From Massospora cicadina (taxonomy: Eukaryota > Entomophthoromycota > Entomophthoromycetes > Entomophthorales > Entomophthoraceae), in contig JAKSZP010000150.1 of the NCBI GenBank assembly GCA_022478985.1, positions 106,151 through 170,150 on the forward strand: a stretch of 64,000 nucleotides of DNA. Direction: 5' to 3'. The notes beneath the pieces are model-generated. The model saw nothing but the letters and a program-made list of their open reading frames with translations. It was not told the DNA's origin and searched no databases. Both the position numbers and the translations under genes were made by a program. Shown here in pieces: positions 45,946 through 57,500 of the stretch (positions are counted from its first letter, which is position 1; each line of letters begins with the position of its first letter).

Positions 45946-46900
45946 TTTTCTCTGATAAATTTGGTCTGCCCATCAAACTGCATCTTAGCGCAATGGTGGT
46001 TGTACCGCGGGAGAATTTATCTGGGTTATCTGAAGATCAGAAGGATTGGGTGGAAGCTTTATTTCAAAAATATAAAGAATTTTTTTATCTCTGACGATCA
46101 TGATTTGGGGTGCACTCGGGGGGTGGTTCATAGACTGGACACTGGGGATCATCCCCCCATCAGGTCTCGGCCAATCTGCCGATCAAGGGCCGCTGAAGAA
46201 GTCATCACTGAAGAGATTGACAAGCTGTTAGAGCAGGGAATTCTCAAACCATCTAAGAGTCCGTGGGCTTCGCCTGTCCTAATTGTTAAAAAGATGGAAG
46301 GTACTAACCACATAGCAATCAACTATTGAAAGCTCAATAGTGTCACCAAAAAAGACTCATACCCTCTGCTGCGGATTGATAATGCACTGGATTAGTTAGG
46401 TGGAGCTCGCTACTTCTCAGCAATGGACTTATTATCTGGTTTTTGGCAAATTGAGTTGACAGCGTCAGAACAAGAAAAATGTGCCCTATCACATCCAAAG
46501 GCTTTTCCAGCCAACTCGGATGCTGCAAGGGATATGCAATGCCCCAGCTAAATTCCAACGAGCAATGGACACCATTTTGGGCGATCTGAAGCTGTCATGT
46601 GTACTTGTGTACCTTGATGATATTAATGTCTTCTCTCATATGTTCACTGAACACCTTACCCATTTGGAAGAGGTATTTCACCGACTGGCTGAGGCCAATA
46701 TTAAGATCAAGCTTTGGAAATGTTACTTCTTCAAGGATCAGCTGGAGTATCACGGTTTTGTGGTGGATGCAACTGGGCTGGGACCCCAACCCGCCAAGGT
46801 GGAGGCTATCCAGAAGATGACTAAACCAGTTAGTAAGTGAGACATTCAGGTGTTTTTAGGGATGGTGGGTTATTACTGATGCTTCATACCCAATTTCAGT
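45946..46900 (+). pseudogene. LTR-2 reverse transcriptase
   Basis: Blocks in order: LSEDQKDWVEALFQKYKEF, a frameshift at the run of Ts near 46080, DDHDLGC and HRLDTGDHPPIRSRP. Then EEIDKLLEQGILKPSKSPWASPV, AINY followed by a stop, LNSVTKKDSYPL, FSAMDLLSGFWQIEL and NAPAKFQRAMDTILGDL. The catalytic VLVYLDDINVFS lies near 46594-46629, with both Asp intact. QVFLGMVGYY near 46849 closes the domain. It would copy element RNA to DNA. A second frameshift lies near 46480. Confidence 0.92.
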
Positions 46901-47420
46901 TGCATTGATGGTCCACTGTTTGAGCTACTAAAGAAGGATGCCATGTTTGAATGGACGGAATGGCGCCACTGTGCCTTTGATACACTTCAAATAGCGCTAA
47001 TTAGTGCGCCCATGTTACGCTACCCTAATTTTGATTTGGAATTTATAGTACAGACTGATGCATCACTTTCTGCTGTTGGGGTGGTCCTGTCTCAGAAGGA
47101 TGATGAGGGGAGGAGCACCCCGTGGCATACTGCAGTCGTAGCTTGAATTGCCATGAATGAAATTATACCATAACCAAGCGAGAGTGCTTAGTGGTGATTT
47201 ATGCGTACAAGCAGTTCTGAGTCTACTTGCATGGAGTAAAGTTTAAGGCTATCACAGATCATGCATCGTTGCGCTGGTTGCAAAACTTGAAAGAGCCTGA
47301 GGGGCGGCTAGCCCAATGGGCTCTTAAGCTGCAAGCTTATGACTTCAAGATTCTTTATTGACCAGGAGCAAAGCACCAAAACGTTAATTGCTTATCAAGA
47401 TTGCCAACAATTGCAATTAC
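46901..47420 (+). pseudogene. LTR-2 RNase H
   Basis: FIVQTDASLSAVGVVLSQ near 47042-47095 carries the first catalytic Asp. Further blocks ECLVVIYAYKQF, FKAITDHASLRWL near 47250 and LQAYDFKILY near 47330 follow, then KHQNVNCLSRLP, the usual end. Broken by a shift near 47130 and stops. It would remove the RNA template. Confidence 0.88.
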
Positions 47421-47559
47421 AGCAGATATAAGTGATATAATATTTAACAAAATGCTCAGCGGAAAGTATAATAATGAACCGCCCCAAGTGATTTTAGCGT
47501 TGGATGAAATGCAAACCAATATCTTCCAATGGAATGGAGAATTGTGTATGCGGATTGGC

Positions 47560-48620
47560 AATACTATGGTGAAGTTTCCGTGACCCTCAGCACGGCCAGG
47601 AATTATTATGAGCGCCCACAAGTCAGTTGGACATGGTGGGGTGCACAAGACAATGTAGTTATTGTGCCCTTGGTACTATTGGGAAAGTATGAACTTCGAT
47701 GTGCTTGAAACCATTTCCTGTTGCCATCAGTGCCAAGTGAAGAAGCCATTCCACCATAAGACTTCATACCAGTTAGTGAAGCCTCACTTTGCTTGGCATA
47801 CATTCTCTATCAATGTTGTTGGTCCCTTGCCAACAGGAGCTAACCGGTTTAAGTACATTCTGGTGGCTATTAACCACTTAATCTGGTGGGTCGAGGCAAG
47901 GGCAATACAGGATTTGGGGGCAGTTACAGTGGCCAAGTTCGTAATGGAATGCATTATTCAGCGCCATGGCTGCCCTAAGTTCATTCTCACTGATAACGGA
48001 ACCAACTTTACTTTGCACATCCTCCCCAAACTGAATGAGCTTATGGGTATCCGCTGAGTTCTGACAACCCCATACTACCCTGAGTCTAATAGAATGGTTG
48101 AACGGGTGAATGGAACTTTGGTGAACATACTACAAAATTTAGTAACGGATCGCCCTTCTGATTGGAGTTCTCTTCTTTCCACTGCCATGTTTACCTATAA
48201 CATTAGTTATCATTCTGCCATGGGAAAAAGTCCCTTCAAACTACTATACAGCCAACACCTGGCCCTTCCAGCGTTATCTTATTTGTGTGTAGAAGACACT
48301 TGTGGAATGGAACCCCACCGCTACTTGACAAACCTTGTGAACATTCTGATCAGACTGCAAACCGAAGCATATTCCTTCAGCTTAGCCAAGAGGATTAGGA
48401 ATCAGGCCACTGATCAGGTACATCATAGCAGACTGGCAACATTCAAGGATGACGATATGGTTTTCCTCCATGACCAACATGGATTTGGGTGTTAACACAA
48501 GCTTGCTAGTATTTGGACTGGTCTGTTCAAAGTTATAGAAAAAAATGGAGTGATGTATATACCATCAAAGATCCCGCAAGTGGTCAGATCATTAACTGAG
48601 TACAGACAAAGTTCCTCTGA
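47560..48620 (+). pseudogene. LTR-2 integrase
   Basis: The HHCC zinc domain is readable: HKSVGHGGVHKTM near 47620 and CCHQCQVKKPF near 47720. Core: FSINVVGPLPTG with Asn (AAT, 47812-47814) in place of the first catalytic Asp, ILTDNGTNF keeping the second Asp near 47985, and ESNRMVERVNG with the Glu near 48085. Further on FTYNISYHSAMGKSPFKLLY, typical of the Gypsy core end. A TGA separates the second and third blocks. The C-terminal part near 48.5 kb is broken; no chromodomain is visible. Confidence 0.92.
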
Positions 48621-48666
48621 CCATACAAGCAATAGGAGCCTCATCGTCCAGTCAAGGAGGGGGTAA

Positions 48667-49227
48667 TGTCACAATTCTGATATGACTGGATGATAATCAC
48701 AGGACAGCTAGATTGGAATCTGCCAAAAATAATATCAGATATGAGTATTCAAGTGCCTCGATATGAGGCAGTATTGGGATTAACAGGTTCTATTGGATAT
48801 AACAGTTTTATTTTTGGGTCACCTTTAACTAAGGCGATGTCAACACCTGATGAATACAAATTAAATTGTCTACAATTAAGGCGATAGCGAATTAGAGAAT
48901 AACCAGCCAAAATGAGGAGAATCAGTGGAACTGAATAGTCCATGCTATGAGAGTGGTATCGTCCAAGCTGCTGTAATATAAGCGAGATGGGGTGATTAAG
49001 AGGAGGAGGTTGTTAATTGAGTTTAGGATGAACAGAATAGAAAAGAATCCGCGGTATTAAGTATATTGAATAAGAGGTTGTGAGAGCAAGTGCTTCATAC
49101 TTATTTATAAATTTATTCTGTTGTTTTGCAGACAATAATCATCATATCATTGGTCCTGATTGCTCAGTGGGTCAAACCCTGTGCAAAATCTGCCAGCGTA
49201 TCTATTGATACTGCCAATTTCATAACA
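48667..49227 (+). repeat. LTR-2 3' LTR
   Basis: 561 bp, TGTCACAATTC to CATAACA, preceded by the purine tract AAGGAGGGGG plus TAA, followed by the TTAGT duplication. Uninterrupted reference for the 5' copy. Contains GCC/GGC hairpins in the first third. Confidence 0.95.
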
Positions 49228-49232
49228 TTAGT

Positions 49233-49493
49233 AAAGGATTTTAATCTGGATTCTAAAATTAAAAATAATGAACCATTATCTAGATTATAATGGGAATCTA
49301 CAGCCCAGATGATGTAACGTCTTAACCCCATCATGTGATTCCTAGGATTAACATGGTCTTCTTAGACCTAACCCTGTGTTTATCGACAGTGTATCTAAGT
49401 TCAGGGAGGGCATCTAACTTGACCCTTTTGTCCTTGTTCATTTCCTTCATTTCCAGGAGGTTCACTCCAGAAATCTTGTCATGGGACATGACA
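49233..49493 (-). repeat. Element E left LTR, part 2
   Basis: Continues 40813-41195. Its outer end (plus-strand 49477-49493) is a near-perfect palindrome TGTCATG-GGA-CATGACA. Next to it at 49494 is the purine-rich TAATAGGAGGA type tract on the minus strand, i.e. the 3' end of the element E internal region. Confidence 0.85.
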
Positions 49494-52400
49494 TTATCCT
49501 CCTATTCATTAGCTCCACCATACCACCAAGGGCATCAGAAAACGAGAAATTCTTATGAGCTGGGGGTAACTTCATGGCTGCAATTATTTGTTGTACTTGG
49601 AAAAGCGGCATAGTAAATATGCTCCTGGAAAGAGGCAATCAAGTCCTGGGAATGAGCACAATTATGATCTAGAACTCAGCTATTCACTGCGTCATCAAAT
49701 CCCTTCCAAGATACTAGGTATTATAGTTTTTTCACCAACAATAGGCCACAATCCCCTTTATCCTATTCTGGTTCCCCATCCACAATACATTAATCCAGTG
49801 CCTTAGGAGGAAGCCCCTCAAACCGGGTCACTCTGCTCTCATATAATGTTAGAAATTTGTAGCTTCTCCAGAAATTCTAGTTAGTTCGAGGCATGGCCAA
49901 CTTTCTGCACTAGGTAAGGTCTTATCCTCTTTGGTACTAACTTCTTGCATGGCTGAATGATGTAAATGTTCATGACGTCCAACATTTCCAGATCCCCCTC
50001 ATTATACTCTGATCTAATCCTTCTCTTTTCATCCGCGTCCTCCTTGTAGGTCTTCATACCAAGTCCAAATTGTTGTTTACCTCCTCGTGTACTTATTAAG
50101 AACTTTGTAAAGTCCACCAGGACTTCAACCTTAGATCCACAATTAAAGACCATGTTATTAAATCCAAGGATCGCTCACTTGTTAATGATAATCCTGCGCA
50201 TATAATTAGGTTAAATTTTGGCTGTATAATTCTCTTTTTATCCAGTTTCTTCGAAGTATTGTCTACTTTTAAGTTCACTATGCTTATTCAAAATCAATAG
50301 CCTTTCCTGATCAATTTGCTCTAAATTTATCTCATTAATCTAATACTTCTACTGAAACTGAGGTAAGTAAAAGCTGGTAATTTTCGTCTTATCATCTTGT
50401 TGACACTCTTAGAAACTGACTCTGATAAAAACCAGGTAAAGGAGAAATAACAAAATGTATCATCTATTGGAAGTTTTGATTTGATGATCTAATTTAATGA
50501 AGTTTCATTAGGTCAATCGCCAGCATTTATACCTCTAGGGCATCTACAAGAAATACTTTAAGCACGCAATTTCCACAAATTTTATTTTCCACCTCAGTTT
50601 AGCTCTTGAACTAATATAATCATGACCTTTTACTAGGACTATTGGTAGCAAAATAGTATTAAAATTGAGAAGGTTTCAGGTAAAAAATTGCAACTTGATT
50701 GTGCAAAATTCTCATATGGTCAGCCAACTAGAGTTTCGTCATACAACTGACAAAATACAACTTCTGGGAGTAATTGGCATTGATTTAATTAGATGATGTA
50801 CCCTAATCAGGACGTTGGCAGGCCTCTCAATAGCACTAGGTACTCCCATTCAGGCTGTCCATGTGCAAGCGTTATTATTTTGTCATACAGCTGACAAAAT
50901 AAGATTACTGGAACAATTTCTAAATTACTTAGGCTTAATGACGTATTCAGTGTGATGTTGGTATCCTCTTAATAGTACTAGGTATTCCTATTTGGGCTGC
51001 CATGTGTAAGTGCTATTGAGTTTCATCATAAAGCTGACTAAATATAATGACTGGGAAGATTTGTTTTGATTTAAGCTTAATGACATCCTCCTAATTGAGA
51101 CGTTGGCAAAAGTTCATGATGGCTCTAGCACCTATATGGTCTGTCCATTTGCAAATTTTATTGTGCAGATTATGAGCATCAACATAAAAATTCTCCATAG
51201 GGCGAAAAATTTATTTCAATACTATGAGGGAATTTTTTTGCTAATAGCCCATGGGATTTTTAGAGCAAACTTAGAAACTGATCCTAAGGCAATTTATAGT
51301 ACTAAAGTCGTTTATGTGCACAGTTAATTGGGAATAATTACCAAGTTGTTTTCAGTGTAATAATCCCAAATTTATGGTTTTTGAAGGTTTTATTTGCAAT
51401 TCAAACTCCTAAATTTGGCACATGGTAAAGTAGGGGTATTACTATAATTGGTGAAGAAGGGAGAACAACCAATAGAGGAATGAAGGGCGTTGTTATAACT
51501 AAACTGTGGAAAAGGGACATTTGAGGCCCATTTTGAGTGGTCAGCTGCCATGTAGTTCCACAGACATTTGTGCTAAACATTGGTTTACTTGCTATGTATG
51601 ACTATCAAATTGATGGTGAAAGGCAGTCTAACGGCACGGCTAATTTGAAGTATCCTGAACAACTCCTCCCAGAATAGATGAACTGTGGCCCATGATCAAT
51701 AACGACTCATGAGGAACCTCATGGTTGGAGAAAATTTGGTAAACAAATAACCTGGCCATATGAGCCGCTCTTATTTTAGTGTGACATGAGTTGAAATGGT
51801 AAAACATAGTGAACTGATACACCACCAATAAGATAGCGTCATACCCAGAGATGTAGTTTTACAATAAAATTTACTGAAATGGAAGTCCAAGGCCCCTCCG
51901 CTTTTTGGACTAGTACCATAAATGCCATCAAGGGACTGTTGACTTGGTTTCATCCTGTTGCAAACAAGGCTCTTTGATATACCTTAAAACCTATGTTAAA
52001 AATTCCCTTCCAGTAATATGTGCGGCAGATAAGATCCAAGTTTTCGCCTTTTCAGGGTGCTCCATGTTATTCCATAATGGTGCTCCTTGATTATTTTAAG
52101 GAGAAGAGTCTTAAGGGAACTCATAAGCGTCCCTGGAACCATACCATATCTTCCCTTATAAGGTACCCCCTTATTTAATCCTCCTGATTCAATTTCTTTT
52201 GGCGAGAAATTGAGTATATTCATCAGATAAAGATTAAAAAAAGATGAACTTTCAGAATTTACCATACCCCTTCAGATTTTCTATATAGTAGAGAACATGA
52301 GTGCAAGTACAAGGTGGGGTGGCTTGGGTAGAATCTTACCATGGGATTCACCAGGTTGGTGTTATACAGATCCACTTACTTAAGGTTAAAAGCTAAGGCT

Positions 52401-53118
52401 GGGTTCTATACTAATGCGTCAGCTAATCTGTTTTTCTTGCCTTTTGTGAACTTATAAGATAAAAAAGTGAGCAAGGGTCTCATGTCAGTGAGCTTGTTGT
52501 GGTGTCAGGACATATGGGGCTCAGTAGTAAAGTAAATCCCGGTGGTCAGTACACACTTGAAACGGCTAGGAGGAACCATGTAGATGTTGGCACCAGTAGG
52601 TCACGCTTTACTACTGTCAACTGTTCTTTACCATAAACATCCTGATATAAATCATGTAATAAAAGCTTATGGGAGAAATATACCACTAGATACTCAACTC
52701 TATCTGTACCCAAATGCAACTTAGCATCATTTATAGCAAAGTATGAAACATCACTAGCTACTTTAAAATTTTTATCTGGATCCACGTAGTGCGATACTGA
52801 TGTGGAGAGCAAGGTGCACTTTACAGCATGGAAATCATCTTCCAATGCATATGACCACGGACAGGTTTTGGCACCACCAACCTTATATATGCGTGAAACA
52901 ACCTCTGAAAGGTTGAGTGTGAACTTATTCAGGAAGATTCACATTCCCAAAAGCTTCTCAATCTCTTAATTGAAGTTGGTGTGGCCCAATCACAAATAAA
53001 CACTCCTTGTCTGGAGTGATCATATTACCTTTGTCAAACACAATGTTGCCCAATAAGGTGAACTGGGACTTAAACTCGCGCTTACTTATTATCAGCGTCA
53101 GGTTTGCTGTAAGTAGAG
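49494..53118 (-). pseudogene. Element E pol, 3' half: RT end, RNase H, integrase, chromodomain
   Basis: Minus strand from 53118 downward. RT end NLTLIISKREF and FTLLGNIVFDKGNMITPDK come first, then RNase H (FKVASDVSYFAINDAKLHLG, YGKEQLTVVKRDLL near 52800-52600). Integrase core traces follow (MFYHFNSCHTKIRAAHMARL and ESLLIMGH near 51800-51650). The C-terminal integrase block GDLEMLDVMNIYIIQPCKKL with RIRPYLVQKVGHASN lies near 50000-49890. Finally a chromodomain-like YLVSWKGFDDAVNS and NCAHSQDLI near 49710-49630. Chromodomains target insertion to marked chromatin in this lineage. The second half of the integrase is heavily stopped. Confidence 0.8.
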
Positions 53119-53963
53119 TGTCTATAACTCTCCTGTTTCCAGCGTGGTAATGCATGGTGCACAGGGCCAACTCCAGGAAACTAATCATTAGTAGTAAAGC
53201 TACTAAAGCCCCACAGAGGGTGCTTGAGAGGTAATGACTTAAATTGAGGATAGTTATAATTAGAGGTAAAGACCAAACTTGAACAACGCGGTGCTTATAG
53301 TGGGATTGTATAGGCGACCAGGTTGGAGGGAACTTGGGCGGCCCAACGTTGCATGGGCGGAGAGACTTATAGTTGGTAAAATTAAATGGTTAATGTTGCT
53401 TGAGACCTTCTCAAAGAGGTCCGTGCACAAGTTTGTCCACAATAACATATATCTATATATATGTACTAGTGATGGGTTTTATTATGAGGTAAGTCAACCA
53501 ATGAGAGAGGTTGGCCTCAAGAAAAGGTATTTGAGGTAGTTTGGGAAAACAATCAATCAATGGAAGTGAGTCTAAGCTTAGGTGCATTAATAGGCGCACG
53601 CTTCCATCAGGCAATAAACTTCAATTGGTAATTGACCAAACTTGGGTTATTAATTGTAGGAGAGGCAACCTGGGCTGGAATTTTGAAACTGTACAGGTTT
53701 CAAGACCCTGTTCACTGAGAAACTAAATGAACCATTTTTATTAATTAAAAAGCTAATGCATTTTAACTCACCTGCTGTTATACAGGGCCAAACTTCTCTT
53801 GCATCCCTAAGACCAACCTGGGAATACCTCGCCTTCACCCAGCATTGATCCAAGGCTTGCTTGAGGTCAAGGAGGCCTGCCAACTTCACAAACTTGGCCT
53901 CCTGACATGCAGCTTTGCATTTGGTATATGTTCCCATGATTGTGTCATGTTCAAGCCATGACA
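53119..53963 (-). repeat. LTR-3 3' LTR (left copy)
   Basis: 845 bp. Shares long blocks with the right copy, for example CCACAGAGGGTGCTT, GAGGGAACTTGGGCGGCCCA and CAAGACCCTGTTCACTGAGA. The end at 53943-53963 is a 7+7+7 palindrome. Confidence 0.92.
53445..53464 (-). promoter_or_regulatory. LTR-3 TATA-like palindrome (left copy)
   Basis: ACATATATCTATATATATGT, identical at 58541-58560 in the other LTR although flanking bases differ. A plausible TATA element for the LTR promoter; inference from composition, position and conservation only. Confidence 0.4.
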
Positions 53964-55150
53964 TTACCCTCTCATCATTTTGGGGCTCCACCCCCTCTCC
54001 AGGGGCTTGCTCCAGGGAAAAGTTCTTGTGGGCTGGGGCCAACTTCATAGTTGCAACAGTTTGTTTTGGCTGAGATCTGGAAGCCTGGGGAAAACGCTTG
54101 TGAAAAACATTAATCAGGACTTGGGCATGTGCACAGTCGTGCGCTGGTATCCAACAGTTTTCTGTTGCGTCAAATCCCTTCCAGGATACCAGGTACCTAA
54201 GACTTCTTTTGTACCCAGCGGGAGGCTACTATTTCCACTTCCCACTCTGGCGCCTCATTTATGAGATAAGCCTTAGGAGTCTCTGGTGGGAGGCCCTCAA
54301 ACAGTGTCAATCTGCTCTCATGAAAGACAGAAAAGATCCAAAATGAAGAGTGAAGAACTAACTGGTATGAAGCGTGGCCCACCTTTCTAACAACGCGGTA
54401 AGGACCAATCCTCTTCAGTCCCAGATTTTTGCAAGGCTGCTTGATAGGAATGTTTTGAGCATCAAACATCACGAGATCCCCTTCTTTTTACGCTGGACCC
54501 ACTTGTCTTTTTCCATCAGCGTTCTCCTTATATACTTACATTGCCTCCTCCAAACTTGTGGAAACCCCCTGGTGTACTTCTTGATAGTCTTAGCTAAGTT
54601 CACCATCTCTTCAACTTTAAGTCCACAGCCTATTTATGTTAAAGGTGGAGTTAGAACAATGGTTGGTGAAAAATGGGGAACAACTGATAGAAGCATGAAA
54701 AGTGCTATTGTAGCTAAACTGGGCCATAGGAAGGTGAGGAGCCCAATCTGAATGATCCACAGTAGTGTAACACCGCAAAAACTGTTCTAAGTACTGGTTT
54801 ACTCTTTCAGTCTGCCCATTTGATTGGGGTGATAGGCAGTTGAACGGCAGGGGCAAATCTGAAGAGTCTTACACAACTATTCTGAAATGACTGAGGTAAA
54901 CTGGTGTCCCCAATCACTAATAATTTCTTGGGGGACCCCGTGAAGCGCAAATACATGGGTGACGAAGAGCCTAGCCATCTCAGCTGCTGTTACTGTAGTT
55001 CTGCAAGGATTAAATGTACAAACTTCGTAAAACGGTCCACCACTACCATGATGGCATCATAGCCATCAGAAACAGGTAATTCCACAATGAAATCCACCAA
55101 TTGGGAAGTTCAGGGCCCTTCAGCCTTTTAAACTGGTACCAACAACCCTG
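53964..55150 (-). pseudogene. LTR-3 integrase core, C-terminus and chromodomain
   Basis: Minus strand. Core: QLVDFIVELPVSDGYDAIMV with the first catalytic Asp near 55100, then VPQEIISDWGHQFTS with the second (near 54920-54890) and SNGQTERVNQYLEQFLRC with the Glu near 54820. All three acidic residues are present. Then the GPY/F block RIGPYRVVRKVGHASYQL near 54400, and after a shift a chromodomain: EWEVEIVASRWVQ, RYLVSWKGFDATENCW and HDCAHAQVLINVF, near 54240-54110. The frame continues into the LTR. The element is thus a chromovirus. The order and GPY/F make the call secure; stops make it a pseudogene. Confidence 0.9.
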
Positions 55151-55880
55151 CTAGTGGTTGTTAGTTTGGTTTTATTTAATTGTAGATTAAGCACTCTTTA
55201 CAATACCTGCCCACCTGTATGGGTAAGCCCTTCCAATTGTATGTGCATCAAATTAGCTCCAAAGTCTTTGCTTTCCCAGGATGACCAACGGTGATTCTGT
55301 CATGATGGTCCCAGATGATTTCCAGGCGAAGTGGCCAAGCAGGAACCCATAGACGCCCCTGAAATCACACCATCTCATCCTTTACGTGATATTCCTGTTT
55401 GGATCCTCTTGATTCAGTGCACTCTTAGTAAGGACCATTTTATATTCAGCTGATAACGGCTGATAAAGGACTGCCTTCTCAACATACTGTATTCCTCCGC
55501 ATTTCTCAGAGGATCAAGCGCTGGCCTATTGATCAGGGGATAGGGAAGTTGAGACATAATTTTACCTGATGGAATCATCAACTGGGTATTATGGACCTCT
55601 ACCTCCTTTGGATCAGGAGCTCTTGCAGGATTGCGGCTCAAAGCATCCGCCAACCCATTCTCCTTGCCCTTATTAAACTCATAAGAAAATGAAAATTGGG
55701 CAAGGGTCTAATGCCAATGGGTGTTCAGTGGAGTTACGACATGAGGTGCGCAGTAGTACAGCAAGGCACGGTGATCTGTACGTACACAGAAAGGTTGGGA
55801 AGAGCCATGCAAGTGATGACGCCAATAAGTATAAGCCTCCACCACTCCTAATAAATCTTTGTCATAAACGGCGTAGTTTA
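55151..55880 (-). pseudogene. LTR-3 RNase H end and integrase zinc domain
   Basis: NYAVYDKDLLGVVEAYTYWR and FCVRTDHRALLYY (55860-55760) are RNase H blocks; then after a shift ADALSRNPARAPDPKEVE (near 55650), the usual end of RNase H. The integrase zinc domain follows with HHDRITVGHPGKAKTLELI near 55310-55250 and YCKECL near 55200, giving HHCC. One or two shifts. Confidence 0.87.
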
Positions 55881-56900
55881 ACTCAACCAGAGACATCTTC
55901 CTAGAAAATATCCTACCAGATTCCCTATACCATCTTCGCCCACTTTGTATAAAGCAGCCGCTAATGCGAAATTGGAGGCATCAGTAGACACAATGAACTC
56001 CTTTTTATGATCTACATGGAGAAGGAAGGACGTGGACAACATGGTGCACTTCACTGCTTGGAAAGCATCCTCAAAAACGGGGGACCACTGAAGCACTTTT
56101 GCACCAATTGCCTTATATAAGGGCGCCGCCATTTCAGAAAGATTTGGCATGAATTTCTTGAGGAATGTACACGTCCCCAAAAACACCTCAATTTCTTGAC
56201 TAAAGTTATAAGTCCACTCACGAATTGCCTTCTCCTTATCTGGAGTTATCATGTGTCCTTGGTCAGACATGACGTTGCCCAGAAAGGTGACCTGGAAATT
56301 GAAAAATTCACACTTGCTGATCTCCAGCGTAAGACTGGCTGCCCTTACTTTTCCACCACTTGCTGAAGGTGTACTGCATGGACTCAAGATCATGGTTAAA
56401 TACCAGAATATCGTCCATGTAGGCTACCACACATACTCCCAGAAGGTCCCCCAAAGCCGCATCAATATGGCGTTAAAAGATAGTAGGGGCATTCTTATGC
56501 CCAAAGGGCATAACCCGAAATTGAATATTTTTTCTGTATGGAAAACGGTCAGCCACTCCTGTCCCTTCTTGATCTGAATCTGATTGAACGCATTTAAGCA
56601 ATCCAGATTGGAGAAAACTCTCGCCTTCTCCACATAGCGTGCAATCTGTGAATCTAAAGGGATGGGATGGAGATCTGGTACAGTAACATTATTTAGGTTC
56701 CCATTATCTATGCAAGGGTGTAAAGTTCCATCGGCTTTCTCCACAAATAGAAGTGGGGAGCATACTTGGAAGGTACACTAAAAAATTGCGCCTTTGGCTA
56801 ACTGCTCCTTAACCCACACGTCTAATGCTGCTTCCTCTCATACAGTCAAAGGGTAAATTGTGGAAGATATATGCACCAGATCAACAGTGATCTTGAGCTC
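55881..56900 (-). pseudogene. LTR-3 reverse transcriptase and RNase H start
   Basis: Minus strand: VCSPLLFVEKADGTLHPCID, NLNNVTVPDLHPIPL, VFSNLDCLNAFNQIQIKKG, FGLCPLGIRMPLLSFNAILM, then the catalytic VAYMDDILVFN near 56440-56400, where one base shift precedes it. Next LEISKCEFFNFQVTFLGNVM, EVFLGTCTFLKKFMPN and the RNase H start FIVSTDASNFALAAALYKVG near 55990-55940. Catalytic residues of both activities are in place. Confidence 0.92.
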
Positions 56901-57500
56901 GCAATCAAACTCTGAATGAGCAGATAGTTCGTTAGCTGAAGACGCATCAAACGAAGATTTTCAAACCTCCAAAAAAGAAGGTAAAGGTACCTCCAGTGAG
57001 GGCTTCAACAATGGTGCGAGACTAAGGGTTTGGAAATTGGGTCAGTGGGGCAAATCGCCCTGGAAGTTAGCCTCAGACAAAGGAACAATTAGTATACAAC
57101 CATTATTTAATGTAAGAATAGGGTATTGTCTCTCAAGTTGGTCCTGACGTCAAACTTTCGCCACCATTCCACTCTTAAAGTAATGGGGTATAAGAGTTTT
57201 TTGATTGCTTTGGAAATGGTCCGTTAAAAGATACTTGCCCACTTGATAATCCACTAACCCTAGTACCTTCATGGTGAGAATACCTTAATAAGCCCCTCCC
57301 CTAACCATACCACCTGGCAAGTAACTAAGCTCAAGGTAGTCAGCTAGATATTGGTCAATGAAATTCTCACCGGCTCCAGTATCCACCAAGTTAGTAGTTC
57401 TAAATTTTACCTGAAGGGGATGAAAGTGTAGCAGTTAGCAAAAAATATCCTGAATGGTTTTTGTTATAGAAGAAAACACCAATACTTTATCTTTAAACCC
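56901..57500 (-). pseudogene. LTR-3 protease and linker
   Basis: VKFRTTNLVDTGAGENFID near 57410-57360 is a retroviral-type protease active site with intact Asp-Thr-Gly. QYLADYLELSYLPGG follows, and a second block near 57120 reads LTLNNGCILIVPLS. Linker sequence rich in Leu and Pro (LSLAPLLKPSLEVPLP) leads to RT. Unlike LTR-1 and LTR-2 there is no dUTPase-like domain here. Confidence 0.82.

Larger units (their letters stand above)
41196..49227 (+). mobile_element. LTR-2: Ty3/Gypsy element with dUTPase-like domain
   Basis: Ends are fixed by TG...CA LTRs and the TTAGT duplication. The 5' LTR spans 41196-41539 plus 43481-43694, with LINE-C copy 2 between; the 3' LTR is 48667-49227. A primer-binding-like site follows at 43696 and a purine tract AAGGAGGGGG plus TAA precedes 48667. 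Internal order: gag with CCHC, protease, dUTPase-like domain, RT, RNase H, integrase. Its pol is less decayed than that of LTR-1 but contains frameshifts, stops and lost catalytic residues. It is inserted into the 3' LTR of element E. Confidence 0.94.

Noticed and set aside
53113..53118. Target-site duplication for LTR-3
   Set aside because: Left flank GTAGAG and right flank TTTTCT do not match; the similarity of the left flank to the internal start motif is probably chance, since it is in frame with RT.
53119..53963. A longer coding C-terminus of pol (53650-54048 open stretch) as LTR-encoded domain
   Set aside because: The open stretch simply runs from internal sequence into the LTR; the same LTR sequence in the right copy lies next to unrelated element E RT.
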